Shown here: in pieces, positions 34,048 to 42,449 of the stretch
Layout: every line of letters starts with the position of its first letter
Position numbering within the stretch: the stretch's first letter is position 1
NCBI GenBank assembly: GCA_963928055.1
Contig: CAWVDN010000002.1
Span: 124,001-188,000, forward strand
DNA length: 64,000 bases
Source of the DNA: Scatomonas sp963928055
GTDB taxonomy: Bacteria; Bacillota; Clostridia; Lachnospirales; Lachnospiraceae
Direction of reading: 5' to 3'
The notes under the pieces: generated by a model
Seen by the model: the letters and a program-made list of their open reading frames with translations, nothing else
The model's database searches: none
Told to the model about the DNA's origin: nothing
Translations under genes and position numbers: made by a program

Positions 34048-35392
34048 TTATACAACCGATCCCTGTCTTTTTCCGTCTAAAAAGGGATTTTTATATACCC
34101 CGGAGCGGTCCAGAAGTTCCTCCAGCCGCAGCAGCTGATTGTATTTGGCATTCCGGTCGCTCCGGCAGGGGGCTCCCGCCTTGATCTGGCCGGCTCCTGT
34201 TCCCACGGCCAGATCCGCGATAAAGGCATCCTCCGTCTCCCCGGAGCGGTGGGAGATCACCGCCCGGAATCCGGAACGGCGGGCCAGCTCTACGGCGTCC
34301 AGCGCTTCTGTGAGCGTGCCGATCTGGTTGACTTTGATCAGGATCGCGTTGGCCGCGGAGAGATCTATCCCGCAGCGAAGACGGCGGGCATTGGTCACGA
34401 ACAGATCGTCTCCCACCAGCTGCAGATGGTCCCCCAGCTCCGCCGTCATCTGTTTCCAGCCCTCCCAGTCATCCTCCTGCAGGCCGTCTTCCAGAGACAG
34501 GACGGGGAATTCCCGGACCAGTTCCTTGTAATACTCGATCATTTCCCGGGTATCCCGCCGGACCGTTTCTCCTGCCATCTTACTTTCCCCCGGAAAGCAG
34601 TAGATATTTTTTTCCGGATCGTACAGTTCGCTGGCCGCGGCGTCCAGAGCGATGCCCACATCCTCCCCCGGCCGGTATCCGCTTTTCTCCGCCGCCTCCA
34701 GGATCAGCCGCAGAACCGCCCGGGTATCCCTTATATCCGGGGCAAAGCCGCCCTCATCCCCCACGGCTGTAGACAGCCCCCCGATCCTTCAGCAGCTGTT
34801 TCAGGGTCTGGTAGATCTCCGCGCACATGCGGAGTCCTTCCCGGAAACAGCAGGCGCCCACAGGCAGGATCATAAATTCCTGAAAGTCCACCGTATTGTC
34901 CGCGTGCCGTCCTCCGTTGAGAATATTCATCATGGGCACCGGAAGCCGGCAGGCATTGCAGCCGCCCAGATACCTGTACAGAGGCATTCCCAGGGCCTCC
35001 GCCGCCGCTCTGGCTGTGGCCAGGGATACCCCCAGAAGGGCGTTGGCGCCCAGATTTTCCTTGTTTGGACTGCCGTCCGTCTCTATAAGGATCCGGTCGA
35101 TATTTCTCTGATCCAGGGCGCTCTCTCCCAGAAGGACCTCTGCCAGTTCCTGGTTTACATGCTCCACAGCTTTCCTGACGCCCTGTCCGAGATACCGCTG
35201 GTCCCCGTCCCGGAGCTCCGCCGCCTCAAATTTCCCGGTGGAGGCGCCGGAGGGGACCAGAGCTCTTCCGGTAAAGCTGTTGAGCCCCAGGATCCCTTCC
35301 CCCGCGGTCACTTCCACCTCCACCGTGGGGTTTCCTCTGGAGTCCAGCACTTCTCTTGCATTTATCCGCCGTATGGGTAAATAACGATACAT
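34048..35392 (-). pseudogene. eno: Enolase, frameshifted in this sequence
   Basis: The two frames together make one enolase (2-phosphoglycerate to phosphoenolpyruvate). The N-terminal frame 35392 to about 34780 has INAREVLDSRGNPTVEVEV, SGASTG and FQEFMILPVGA; it then drifts to AVYSRGG and stops. The other frame resumes at GDEGGFAPDI with SLEDGLQEDDW, LVGDDLFVTN and the catalytic Lys of ILIKVNQIGT. Removing one G from the six-G run (34777-34782) restores KDRGLSTAVGDEGGFAP. Everything else is intact, and enolase is normally essential, so a sequencing insertion is likelier than real loss; a second copy elsewhere cannot be excluded. Good AAGGAGGAATAACC site. Confidence 0.85.
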
Positions 35393-35473
35393 GGTTATTC
35401 CTCCTTCATCATTCTGGGACCGCAGCCTGAAGCTGAAAACTCCCTGGAAACAGTATGGACAGATTTCATGGTT

Positions 35474-37127
35474 CTATGTAAAGCGCCTTTTCCTGATTTT
35501 TCTTTTTATCAGCAGAAACAGCAGGAACGCCGACGTCCCGGCGGCAGCCGGCAGGCCCCATTTCCCCGGGGACGGATCCTTATCCTCCAGGGCCTTGACG
35601 AACACTGTCTGATTGCCCGCGGCGTCCTCCGCCAGGACCTTCAGTTCCCCCTGCTCCCCCTCCGGCAGACAGATCCGATATGTTTCTTCCTGCCGTTCAG
35701 GGGAAAGCGGTTCCCCATTCCAGAAGAATCCCGTTTTTTCCAGCAGCAGATTGTCCCGGATCAGAAATTCCGCCGCCCCCTCCGGATCCGGAGTCAGGCA
35801 GCGGATCAGCGGTTTTACGCTGTCCACGCAGAAGGAAAGCGCTCTCTCCCCGAAAAAACGGCTGCTGTTGTTATGATTCCCCGCCTCATCCACAGAGCGG
35901 AACTCCAGGGCGTAGACTCCCTCCTCCCGAAAGAGCCGGGCCGGGATCCTGTAGCGGTACCGGAAGCAATCCTCCCTCTCTTCCATCTGAACCGTATACT
36001 CCCTGCCGTTTTCCAGAAAACGCTCCTCCCCGTTGACCTCCAGCCGCACCTCCAGGCTCTCCTCCAGCAGCCGGTCCAGATTTTCTTCCAGAAGGACAAA
36101 ATCCGCCGCCTCCGGCAGATAGGCCCCCGGCAGATAAGCCGCCTCCCCTTCCGTTTCATACCGGGAGCCCCCCGCGTTCAGGGTAAAAACCCCGCGGGCT
36201 TCCCCCTGGTTTCCTGCCGAATCCGTACAGCTGACCTGCAGAGTGTACACACCGTCCAGCGCCGGATCTTCCGGAAAAACTTCCGTGAGATAGCTGAGGC
36301 TATCCTCCGCCTCCTCCGCTTCCGTCAGATTCAGGGGGATCCTGCCCTTCCCCCGGCCCGTCAGAGTCACCCGGATCCCTTCCCGCCGGAGATTCCGGTC
36401 CTCCACCGTGATCTTCAGCTGACGGCTGTGGGGATCCGGAGGGCTGCCGTCCGCCTCCGTAATAGAAACCGCCGGAGGCGTACGGTCCAGGGTAAAGGTA
36501 TCCCCCACGCTCCCTTCCGAGGGGTTTCCCGCCAGATCTCCGGCGGAGATCCGAAACGCATAGGTTCCTTCCTCCTCCAAGGTGAATTCCGCCCGGTATC
36601 CCTCCTCCGTCTGCTGCCAGGAAAGCGGCAGGGGCAGAACCCCGTCCAGAGAGAGCAGGACGGGATCCGCATTCCGGTCCCGAAGCGTCAGCACATAGCG
36701 CTGGGACTCCCGGCGGAAATCCCCGGACCCCGTGGCTTCCAGAGAAAGTTCCGGAGGTGTCTGATCCTGAGCGAAGTAAATACTTTCCCAGCTTTCCTCC
36801 CCGGACCAGCCGCGGACGCCCACCCGCAGCATGAGTTCCTGGGAATCCCGATCTGTTCCCAGGGGCTTTCCGGCAGACAGCACCCTCTCCCCCTGCTGTT
36901 CCAGGACCTGAAACCCCGCGGCAGCAGCCTGCCCTGGATCCGTAAAATGCCGCTGTTCCCTGATCCAGGATCTCCCGGCCTTCGGACTCCAGGACCCAGC
37001 GCACTTCCGCGATGCCGAAAGCCGGGTTGGAAACCGTAAAGAAGACCTCCGCCTGCCCCCGGTACAGATCCAGACCGTTTTTCGTCCGCCCTTCCGGTTC
37101 CCGGATCTCAAAGGTGATACGCTCCAA
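35474..37127 (-). pseudogene. Ig-like-domain membrane-anchored surface protein, frameshifted
   Basis: About 550 residues. It starts with MERITFEIREPEGRTKNGLDLY (split: MERITFEIREPEG, then RTKNGLDLY) at a TTG codon (37125-37127, GGAGG upstream). Several immunoglobulin-like repeats follow, each opening TPPELSLEATG / TPPAVSITEAD / VKPLIRCLTPD style and closing with DLAGN, DSAGN, DEAGN, EDAAGN. It ends in one span and a basic tail (LLFLLIKRKIRKRRF). The frame breaks at the TTTT run (AAAA at 36944-36947); three Ts would join GTAAF to TDPGQAAAAGFQV. No signal peptide is evident. It sits four bases after a Ser/Thr kinase gene. Confidence 0.6.
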
Positions 37128-37130
37128 TCC

Positions 37131-38342
37131 TCAGCCTCCTTCCTCTCCTGTGGACTGTCCCACCCCGGCGGCCAGCTTCTGATAAAAATCCGCCTCCGCC
37201 AGAAACTGTTCCGCCTGGATGGTCCACCCCTCCCGGCCTCCCAGCGCGCGCCGGAACCAGGGCGCCGCGGCGGCTGCACGGACCATGCGGTTTTCCCTTC
37301 CTTCTTCTCCTCCGTAGATGTAGCATTCCCGGTACAATCGACCGGTCTCGTAGGCCAGATATCTGTATTCCGGGGAGTTTCGCCGGTCCTCCGGGATCTG
37401 TTCCAGTTTTTCCAGAAGCAGCGCTTCTTCCTCCGGCGTAAAGCGGCCGTCCTCCCGGAACGCCTCCAGCAGCGCCTGATAATCGGTCCTGCTTCCGCTG
37501 CGGATTTCCTGGACCCCGGCGGCCCACACCAGCACTGCCGCCGCCCCGGCCAGAAGGATTCTGCGGACTCCTTTCCGGGACTTTCTTCCGCTGATCCGCC
37601 CTTCCCGGCATCTCTCCAGAGCCTTCTGAAGATCCCGGCAGTTCCGGAACCGTTTCTCCGGATCCGCTCTCATACATTTTTTCAGAACGCGGAACATTCC
37701 CCGGGACATGCCCCCGGGCCTCCGCGGCTCCTTTCCCGGTTCCGGCAGACGCCCGGCCGCCAGCCGGTAGAGCGTGACCCCCAGAGCGTACAGATCCGTG
37801 GAAGCCTGCTGCGCCTCCCCCCGGCGGAACTGTTCCGGGGCGGCATATCCCCGGCTTCCGGCAGGCGTGAAGGTTTCCCCGGCCTCCGCCGCAATGCCGA
37901 AGTCCACCAGATGCAGCCTTCCCTCCCGGTCCAGGATCAGATTGGAGGGTTTCAGGTCCCGGTAAAGCACCGGCGGCTCCTGCCGGTGCAGATACGACAG
38001 GATCCCGCAGAGTTCCAGCGCCCATGCCCGGATCCTGTCGCTTTCAAATGGTCCATGGCTTTTCAGGCAGGCTTCCAGATTTCTGCCCGGAATGTATTCC
38101 ATGACCAGAAACACGCCGTCTTCTTCCTCCAGCCGGTCCACGATCCCCGGAAGGGCCGGGTGTTCCAGCTTTTTTAAGATCTCCCCTTCCCGGAACACCC
38201 CGGCATTCCCCCTGCCTCCCCGTTTGACCGCCCGAAGGGTCCCTACCCGCAGATCCTCCGCCAGATACACGGTTCCGCCGCCGCCCCGGCCCAGGGCCTC
38301 CCTGATCCTGTATTTACCGCCAATGATCCTGCCTTTTTCCAT
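37131..38342 (-). CDS. Eukaryotic-like serine/threonine protein kinase
   Basis: A 403-residue Hanks-type kinase. Gly-rich loop EALGRGGGGTVYLAED, catalytic Lys in AVKRGG, catalytic loop YRDLKPSNLI (Tyr instead of the usual His), DFG and SRGYAAPEQ are visible. After the kinase domain (about 1-245), a basic segment, one membrane span (about 258-275) and a short extracellular helical region follow. No PASTA repeats, so it differs from PrkC. The start at 38342 (ATG) lacks a strong ribosome site; a longer TTG-started frame to 38384 exists. Operon with the Ig-like protein, a possible partner or substrate. Confidence 0.85.
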   Translation of the reverse strand: MEKGRIIGGKYRIREALGRGGGGTVYLAEDLRVGTLRAVKRGGRGNAGVFREGEILKKLEHPALPGIVDRLEEEDGVFLVMEYIPGRNLEACLKSHGPFESDRIRAWALELCGILSYLHRQEPPVLYRDLKPSNLILDREGRLHLVDFGIAAEAGETFTPAGSRGYAAPEQFRRGEAQQASTDLYALGVTLYRLAAGRLPEPGKEPRRPGGMSRGMFRVLKKCMRADPEKRFRNCRDLQKALERCREGRISGRKSRKGVRRILLAGAAAVLVWAAGVQEIRSGSRTDYQALLEAFREDGRFTPEEEALLLEKLEQIPEDRRNSPEYRYLAYETGRLYRECYIYGGEEGRENRMVRAAAAAPWFRRALGGREGWTIQAEQFLAEADFYQKLAAGVGQSTGEEGG

Positions 38343-38398
38343 ACTGTCACCGCCTGAAACTGAGACAAATGAAACGGAATTCAAAAAAAATGGAATAC

Positions 38399-38479
38399 TT
38401 CCCGGAACCGGGAAAGAAAAAAAGAAGTTTTTCGAAACCTGCCCCCCAGTCCCCGGAACCGGGGACTGTATTTATTATA
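38399..38479 (-). promoter_or_regulatory. Tandem hairpins and -10 box between dtd and the kinase
   Basis: Two inverted repeats with the same core: TTCCCGGAACCGGGAA (38399-38414) and AGTCCCCGGAACCGGGGACT (38448-38467). A perfect minus-strand TATAAT (38474-38479) lies just before them, but its -35 region is poor. The hairpins could end dtd transcription or attenuate the kinase operon. Confidence 0.45.
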
Positions 38480-38521
38480 GCGCCGAAAAGGGCAGGATGC
38501 TATTAAATCTTTCTAAAAAAA

Positions 38522-38962
38522 TCACAGATTTTCCAGGATCACCGTAAAGGGGCCGTCATTGACCAGAGATACCTCCATATGCGCGCCGAAGATTCCTGTC
38601 TCCACCACCGGCACCTGTTTTTTGGCTTCCGCGATCAGATACTGATACAGTTTTTCCGCTGTCTCCGGATCTCCCGCCTCCACAAAGCTGGGACGGTTCC
38701 CTTTCCGGCAGTTGGCGTAAAGGGTAAACTGAGAGACCAGCAGCAGTTCTCCCGACACGTCCTTCAGGGAGAGGTTTGTCTTGCCCTCCGCGTCCTCAAA
38801 GATCCGCAGACCCAGCAATTTCTTCAGATATTTCTCTGCCGCGGCCTCATTGTCCTCCCGGCCTACGCCTACGAACACCAGAAGCCCGGCTCCGATCTTT
38901 CCCACCCTGCGTCCTTCCACCTCTACACAGGCGGATCGCACTCTCTGGATCACAAATTTCAT
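38522..38962 (-). CDS. dtd: D-aminoacyl-tRNA deacylase
   Basis: A 146-residue DTD, which removes D-amino acids (and glycine) wrongly attached to tRNA. Conserved SQFTLYANCRKGNRPSF near residues 76-92 and the late NDGPFTV (Gly-cisPro-type motif region) are present. The start at 38962 has GGGAGGCAGG upstream; a longer frame to 39022 is unsupported. Confidence 0.94.
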   Translation of the reverse strand: MKFVIQRVRSACVEVEGRRVGKIGAGLLVFVGVGREDNEAAAEKYLKKLLGLRIFEDAEGKTNLSLKDVSGELLLVSQFTLYANCRKGNRPSFVEAGDPETAEKLYQYLIAEAKKQVPVVETGIFGAHMEVSLVNDGPFTVILENL

Positions 38963-39126
38963 ATTTCCTGCCTCCCTGGGGTTTTCCGCATGGATCCGAC
39001 CCCGAAGCTCTCTCGGGTCCATGGGTTGTTTTGTTGTTTTTGCGCCATATTTTTCAGAATATTTATACTTTTCATTCTTTATAAACTGTTATATAAAATT
39101 TATTTTAAAAAATTTCAAAATAATTG

Positions 39127-39155
39127 TTGACATATCCATTATTGCCTGCTATAAT
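39127..39155 (+). promoter_or_regulatory. Strong orphan promoter
   Basis: Consensus TTGACA (39127-39132) and TATAAT (39150-39155) with a 17-base spacer. No recognised gene follows on the plus strand; the next plus-strand element is a terminator 120 bases on. Confidence 0.8.
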
Positions 39156-39161
39156 AAAACC

Positions 39162-39320
39162 ATCAAAAGAAGAGGAGGACAAACCACCGAAGACGTAAGG
39201 TAACACCCTCATACTTCAAAAGAAAAGGAGGTTCCGGATCAAGTACATGATGAAAAAACTTCAGATCGACAGGTAAAGAGCCATTCGATGACGAGAAAAT
39301 CGAATGGCTCTATAACTGTG
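39162..39320 (+). ncRNA. Candidate small RNA or leader-peptide transcript
   Basis: Predicted from the promoter above and the hairpin below; about 150 nt. It is purine-rich with two ribosome-site-like stretches (AGAGGAGGA and AAAAGGAGG). The second precedes a tiny open frame ATGATGAAA... encoding MMKKLQIDR (39247-39276), but 15 bases separate them, further than usual. No family was recognised. The interval 38963-39325 holds nothing else. Confidence 0.45.
39277..39311. terminator. Terminator, both directions
   Basis: Perfect 13-bp arms AGAGCCATTCGAT / ATCGAATGGCTCT with a 9-base loop; a T-rich tail (TTCTTTTATTTTC) follows some bases later on the plus strand, and a short TTT follows on the minus strand after gpmI. 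Confidence 0.7.
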
Positions 39321-39325
39321 TTCTT

Positions 39326-40870
39326 TTATTTTCTGATCAACAGGGACCTTCCGGTCATCTCCGCCGGCTTCTCCATACCCATCAGATCAATGAGGGTGGG
39401 CACGATGTCCGCCAGACGGCCGCCTTCGTCCAGTCCGTATTCCGGTCCGGCATTTACCAGCAGGAAGGGTACGGGATTGGTGGTATGGGCGGTGTAGGGC
39501 TCTCCGCTCTCCTCGTCCACCATGCGCTCGGCGTTTCCGTGATCCGCGCAGATGAACATCTGGCCGTCCACTTCTTTGATGGCCTCCACGGCTCTTCCCA
39601 CGCAGGCGTCCACAGCTTCGATGGCCGCGATGGCCGCCTTCTCCACTCCGGTGTGTCCCACCATGTCGGGATTGGCAAAGTTGATGATGATCACGTCGTA
39701 TTTCTGAGACCGGATGGCTTCCACCAGCTTATCGCATACTTCATAAGCGCTCATTTCCGGCTGCAGATCGTAGGTAGCCACCTTGGGGGATTTTACCAGG
39801 ATCCGATCCTCTCCCTCATTGGGTTCCTCCACGCCGCCGTTGAAGAAGAAAGTAACATGGGCGTACTTTTCTGTCTCCGCGATGCGGGCCTGGGTCATAT
39901 GATTGGCTGCCAGCCATTCCCCGAAGGTATTGGTGATCTCTTCCTTCTGAAAGGCCACCGTCTTGTTGGGGATGGTCTCATCGTATTCCGTAAAGCACAC
40001 ATAGGTGAGATCCCGGATCCGCTCTCTCTCAAAGCCGGAAAACTCCGGATCGCAGAAAGCTCTGGTGATCTCCCTGGCGCGGTCGGGGCGGAAGTTGAAG
40101 AAGATAATGGAATCTCCCTCCTGGATGGTGGCTGCCGGCCTGCCGTCCTTCTGCATCACCGTGGGAAGCATGAACTCATCGGTCTTGCCGTCGTCGTAGG
40201 AAGCCTGTACCGCCCCGGCGGGATCCTCTCCGCCGTTGACGCCCTCTCCCAGAGTCAGGGCCCGGTAGGCTTTCTCCACCCGATCCCAGCGGTTATCCCG
40301 GTCCATGGCGTAGTAGCGTCCGGAGATCACGCCTACTTCTCCTACGCCCAGTTCTTTCATCTTGTCCGTCAGCTGCTCCACATAGCCCTTGCCGGATTCC
40401 GGCGGGGTGTCCCTTCCATCCAGGAAGCAGTGCACGTAGACTTTCTTAAGGCCATGTCTTTTAGCCAGCTCCAGCAGGCCGAACACATGGGTGATGTGGC
40501 TGTGCACGCCGCCGTCGGAGAGCAGGCCGTACATATGCAGGGCGGTGCCTTTCTCCTTAGCGTTCTGTACTGCCCGCAGCAGTTCTTTGTTTTCAAAGAA
40601 ATCCCCGTCCTCAATGGACTTGGTGATGCGGGTCAGTTCCTGATACACGATGCGGCCGGCGCCCATGTTCAGATGTCCCACCTCGGAGTTGCCCATCTGG
40701 CCCTCCGGCAGTCCCACTGCCAGGCCGCTGGCCTGTCCGCTTACATAGGGGCACTGGCTCATGAGCTGATCCATCACCGGCGTTTTTGCCTCACACACCG
40801 CGTTGTGCTCACAGCTCTTGTTCAGGCCGTAGCCGTCCAGAATCATCAGTACTGTTGGTTTTTTCTTCAT
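39326..40870 (-). CDS. gpmI: 2,3-bisphosphoglycerate-independent phosphoglycerate mutase
   Basis: A 514-residue glycolytic enzyme interconverting 3- and 2-phosphoglycerate. Alkaline-phosphatase-type metal sites: LMILDGYG near the start, the phosphoserine motif GQMGNSEVGHLNMG (Ser about 62), and the late FICADHGNAE. Length is typical. It is not next to eno here. Own promoter upstream; shared terminator downstream. Confidence 0.96.
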   Translation of the reverse strand: MKKKPTVLMILDGYGLNKSCEHNAVCEAKTPVMDQLMSQCPYVSGQASGLAVGLPEGQMGNSEVGHLNMGAGRIVYQELTRITKSIEDGDFFENKELLRAVQNAKEKGTALHMYGLLSDGGVHSHITHVFGLLELAKRHGLKKVYVHCFLDGRDTPPESGKGYVEQLTDKMKELGVGEVGVISGRYYAMDRDNRWDRVEKAYRALTLGEGVNGGEDPAGAVQASYDDGKTDEFMLPTVMQKDGRPAATIQEGDSIIFFNFRPDRAREITRAFCDPEFSGFERERIRDLTYVCFTEYDETIPNKTVAFQKEEITNTFGEWLAANHMTQARIAETEKYAHVTFFFNGGVEEPNEGEDRILVKSPKVATYDLQPEMSAYEVCDKLVEAIRSQKYDVIIINFANPDMVGHTGVEKAAIAAIEAVDACVGRAVEAIKEVDGQMFICADHGNAERMVDEESGEPYTAHTTNPVPFLLVNAGPEYGLDEGGRLADIVPTLIDLMGMEKPAEMTGRSLLIRK

Positions 40871-40976
40871 GCTCTGCTCCTCTCGGCGCGCGGGAGGTTC
40901 CTCCGCCGCGCAAATTTATCCTGTTTTTTATAGGCCGCAAAAGGGCCCGGGTCCGTAATAGTTCTGTCCGAGACAT

Positions 40977-41005
40977 ATTCTATCACGAAACACCGGGCCG
41001 GTAAA
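40977..41005 (-). promoter_or_regulatory. gpmI promoter
   Basis: TTTACC (41000-41005) and TAGAAT (40977-40982), spacer 17, with TGA before the -10. The start codon lies about 105 bases downstream, leaving a long GC-rich leader with palindromic bits (GGACCCGGGCCC). Confidence 0.55.
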
Positions 41006-41012
41006 GGCGAAT

Positions 41013-41756
41013 TTATAATACTTTTGACAAAAACTCCTGAAGCCTGGGATTCTTCGGATGGGCGAAAAATTCCTCGGGGGAGTTCTCCTCCTGGATCTTT
41101 CCATCGTCGATAAACAGCACCCGGCTGCCTACCTCTCTGGCAAAGCCCATCTCGTGGGTTACCACCACCATGGTCATACCCGTTTCTGCCAGTTCCTTCA
41201 TGATCTCCAGAACCTCTCCCACCATTTCAGGATCCAAAGCGGAGGTGGGCTCGTCAAAAAGCATCACATCCGGATTCATGGCCAGGGCTCTGGCAATGGC
41301 GATCCTCTGCTTCTGACCGCCGGAAAGGCTGCCCGGATAGGCGTCCGCCTTATCCGGCAATCCTACCCTCTGGAGAAGCTCGTCCGCTCGGGCGGAAGCT
41401 TCTTCCGGCGTCATCAGCTTCAGGGTGACCGGCGCCAGAGTGATATTTTCCTTCACCGTCTTGTGGGGAAACAGGTTAAACTGCTGAAATACCATGCCGA
41501 TCTTCTGACGGTGGCGGTCGATGTCCACCTTGGGATCTGTGATATCCACCCCCTCAAAGAGGATCTTTCCTCCTGTGGGTACTTCCAGCAGGTTCAGGGA
41601 CCGCAGAAAGGTGGACTTTCCGGAACCGGAGGGGCCGATGATGACCACCACTTCCCCCTGACGGATATCCGTGGAGATGCCGTCCAGGACCAGATTGTCT
41701 CCGAACTGTTTTTTCAGTTCTTTTACTTCGATCAAAACTCTTCCGTCAGTGGTCAC
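41013..41756 (-). CDS. Polar amino-acid ABC transporter ATP-binding protein
   Basis: A 247-residue GlnQ-type ATPase. Walker A GPSGSGKSTFLRSL (about 41-54), Q-loop, signature LSGGQKQRIAIARAL, Walker B VMLFDEPTSALDP and the H-loop THEMGFA are intact. It overlaps the permease by 11 bases; an internal start is possible. It drives import of a polar amino acid with the two genes upstream. Confidence 0.93.
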   Translation of the reverse strand: MTTDGRVLIEVKELKKQFGDNLVLDGISTDIRQGEVVVIIGPSGSGKSTFLRSLNLLEVPTGGKILFEGVDITDPKVDIDRHRQKIGMVFQQFNLFPHKTVKENITLAPVTLKLMTPEEASARADELLQRVGLPDKADAYPGSLSGGQKQRIAIARALAMNPDVMLFDEPTSALDPEMVGEVLEIMKELAETGMTMVVVTHEMGFAREVGSRVLFIDDGKIQEENSPEEFFAHPKNPRLQEFLSKVL

Positions 41757-42435
41757 TCTTTCTCAGCCTCCTTTCCAGTTTGCCCATGAAGTATGTCAGG
41801 ATCATAACCAGCACCAGATAGAACACAGCTGCCGTCAGCAGCGGTACGTAAGGCTCATAGGTGCGGCTCTGCACCAGCGTAGCTGCCTTGGTGATATCAA
41901 TGGTGCCGATGTAACCGATGATGGAGGTCTCCTTCAGAAGAACGATCATCTCGTTGATCAGCGCCGGCAGCACGTTTTTGAAGGCCTGGGGCATGATGAT
42001 CAGCTTCATGGTCTGGCTGGAATTCAATCCCAGACTGCGGCCTGCCTCCGTCTGTCCTTTGTCAATAGACATAATACCGGAACGGACGATCTCCGCCACA
42101 TAGGCTCCGGAGTTGATACCGAAAGCAATTCCTCCTATGATGATCTTGTCCAGATCCACGCTGGCAAAAATGATGGAATAGCAGATCAGGACCTGTACCA
42201 TGGTAGGGGTTCCCCGGATAATGGTCAGGTAGATCTTGGCGATCACATTCAGAAACTTCAGTTTCCCTGTCTGCTCATGGGTGGAACGGACAATAGCCAC
42301 CAGAAATCCCAGCACTATGCCGATGGCCAGCGCAAGGAGAGTCACCAGAAGGGTGGTTTTCAGACCGGTAAGCCACCATTCATAGGCTCCATTATTTACA
42401 AAATACCGCATGAACCAGTGCTGGATAGCTTCCAA
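41746..42435 (-). CDS. Polar amino-acid ABC transporter permease
   Basis: A 229-residue HisM/GlnP-type permease with about five spans. The TM domain begins GLKTTLLVTLLALAIG, and the EAA-like cytoplasmic loop is EAGRSLGLNSSQTMKLIIMPQAF (about 135-157). Located 14 bases after the binding-protein gene. A single permease gene implies a homodimer. Confidence 0.92.
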   Translation of the reverse strand: MEAIQHWFMRYFVNNGAYEWWLTGLKTTLLVTLLALAIGIVLGFLVAIVRSTHEQTGKLKFLNVIAKIYLTIIRGTPTMVQVLICYSIIFASVDLDKIIIGGIAFGINSGAYVAEIVRSGIMSIDKGQTEAGRSLGLNSSQTMKLIIMPQAFKNVLPALINEMIVLLKETSIIGYIGTIDITKAATLVQSRTYEPYVPLLTAAVFYLVLVMILTYFMGKLERRLRKSDH

Positions 42436-42449
42436 CTTGATACCCTCCC

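Noticed and set aside
35468..37039. 523-codon plus-strand frame opposite the Ig-like gene
   Set aside because: Arg/Pro/Gln-rich antisense shadow; the opposite strand shows repeated Ig-like motifs and a membrane anchor.
38963..39325. Six-cysteine or similar peptide gene at the orphan promoter
   Set aside because: The only open frame with an ATG is nine codons and carries no cysteine.
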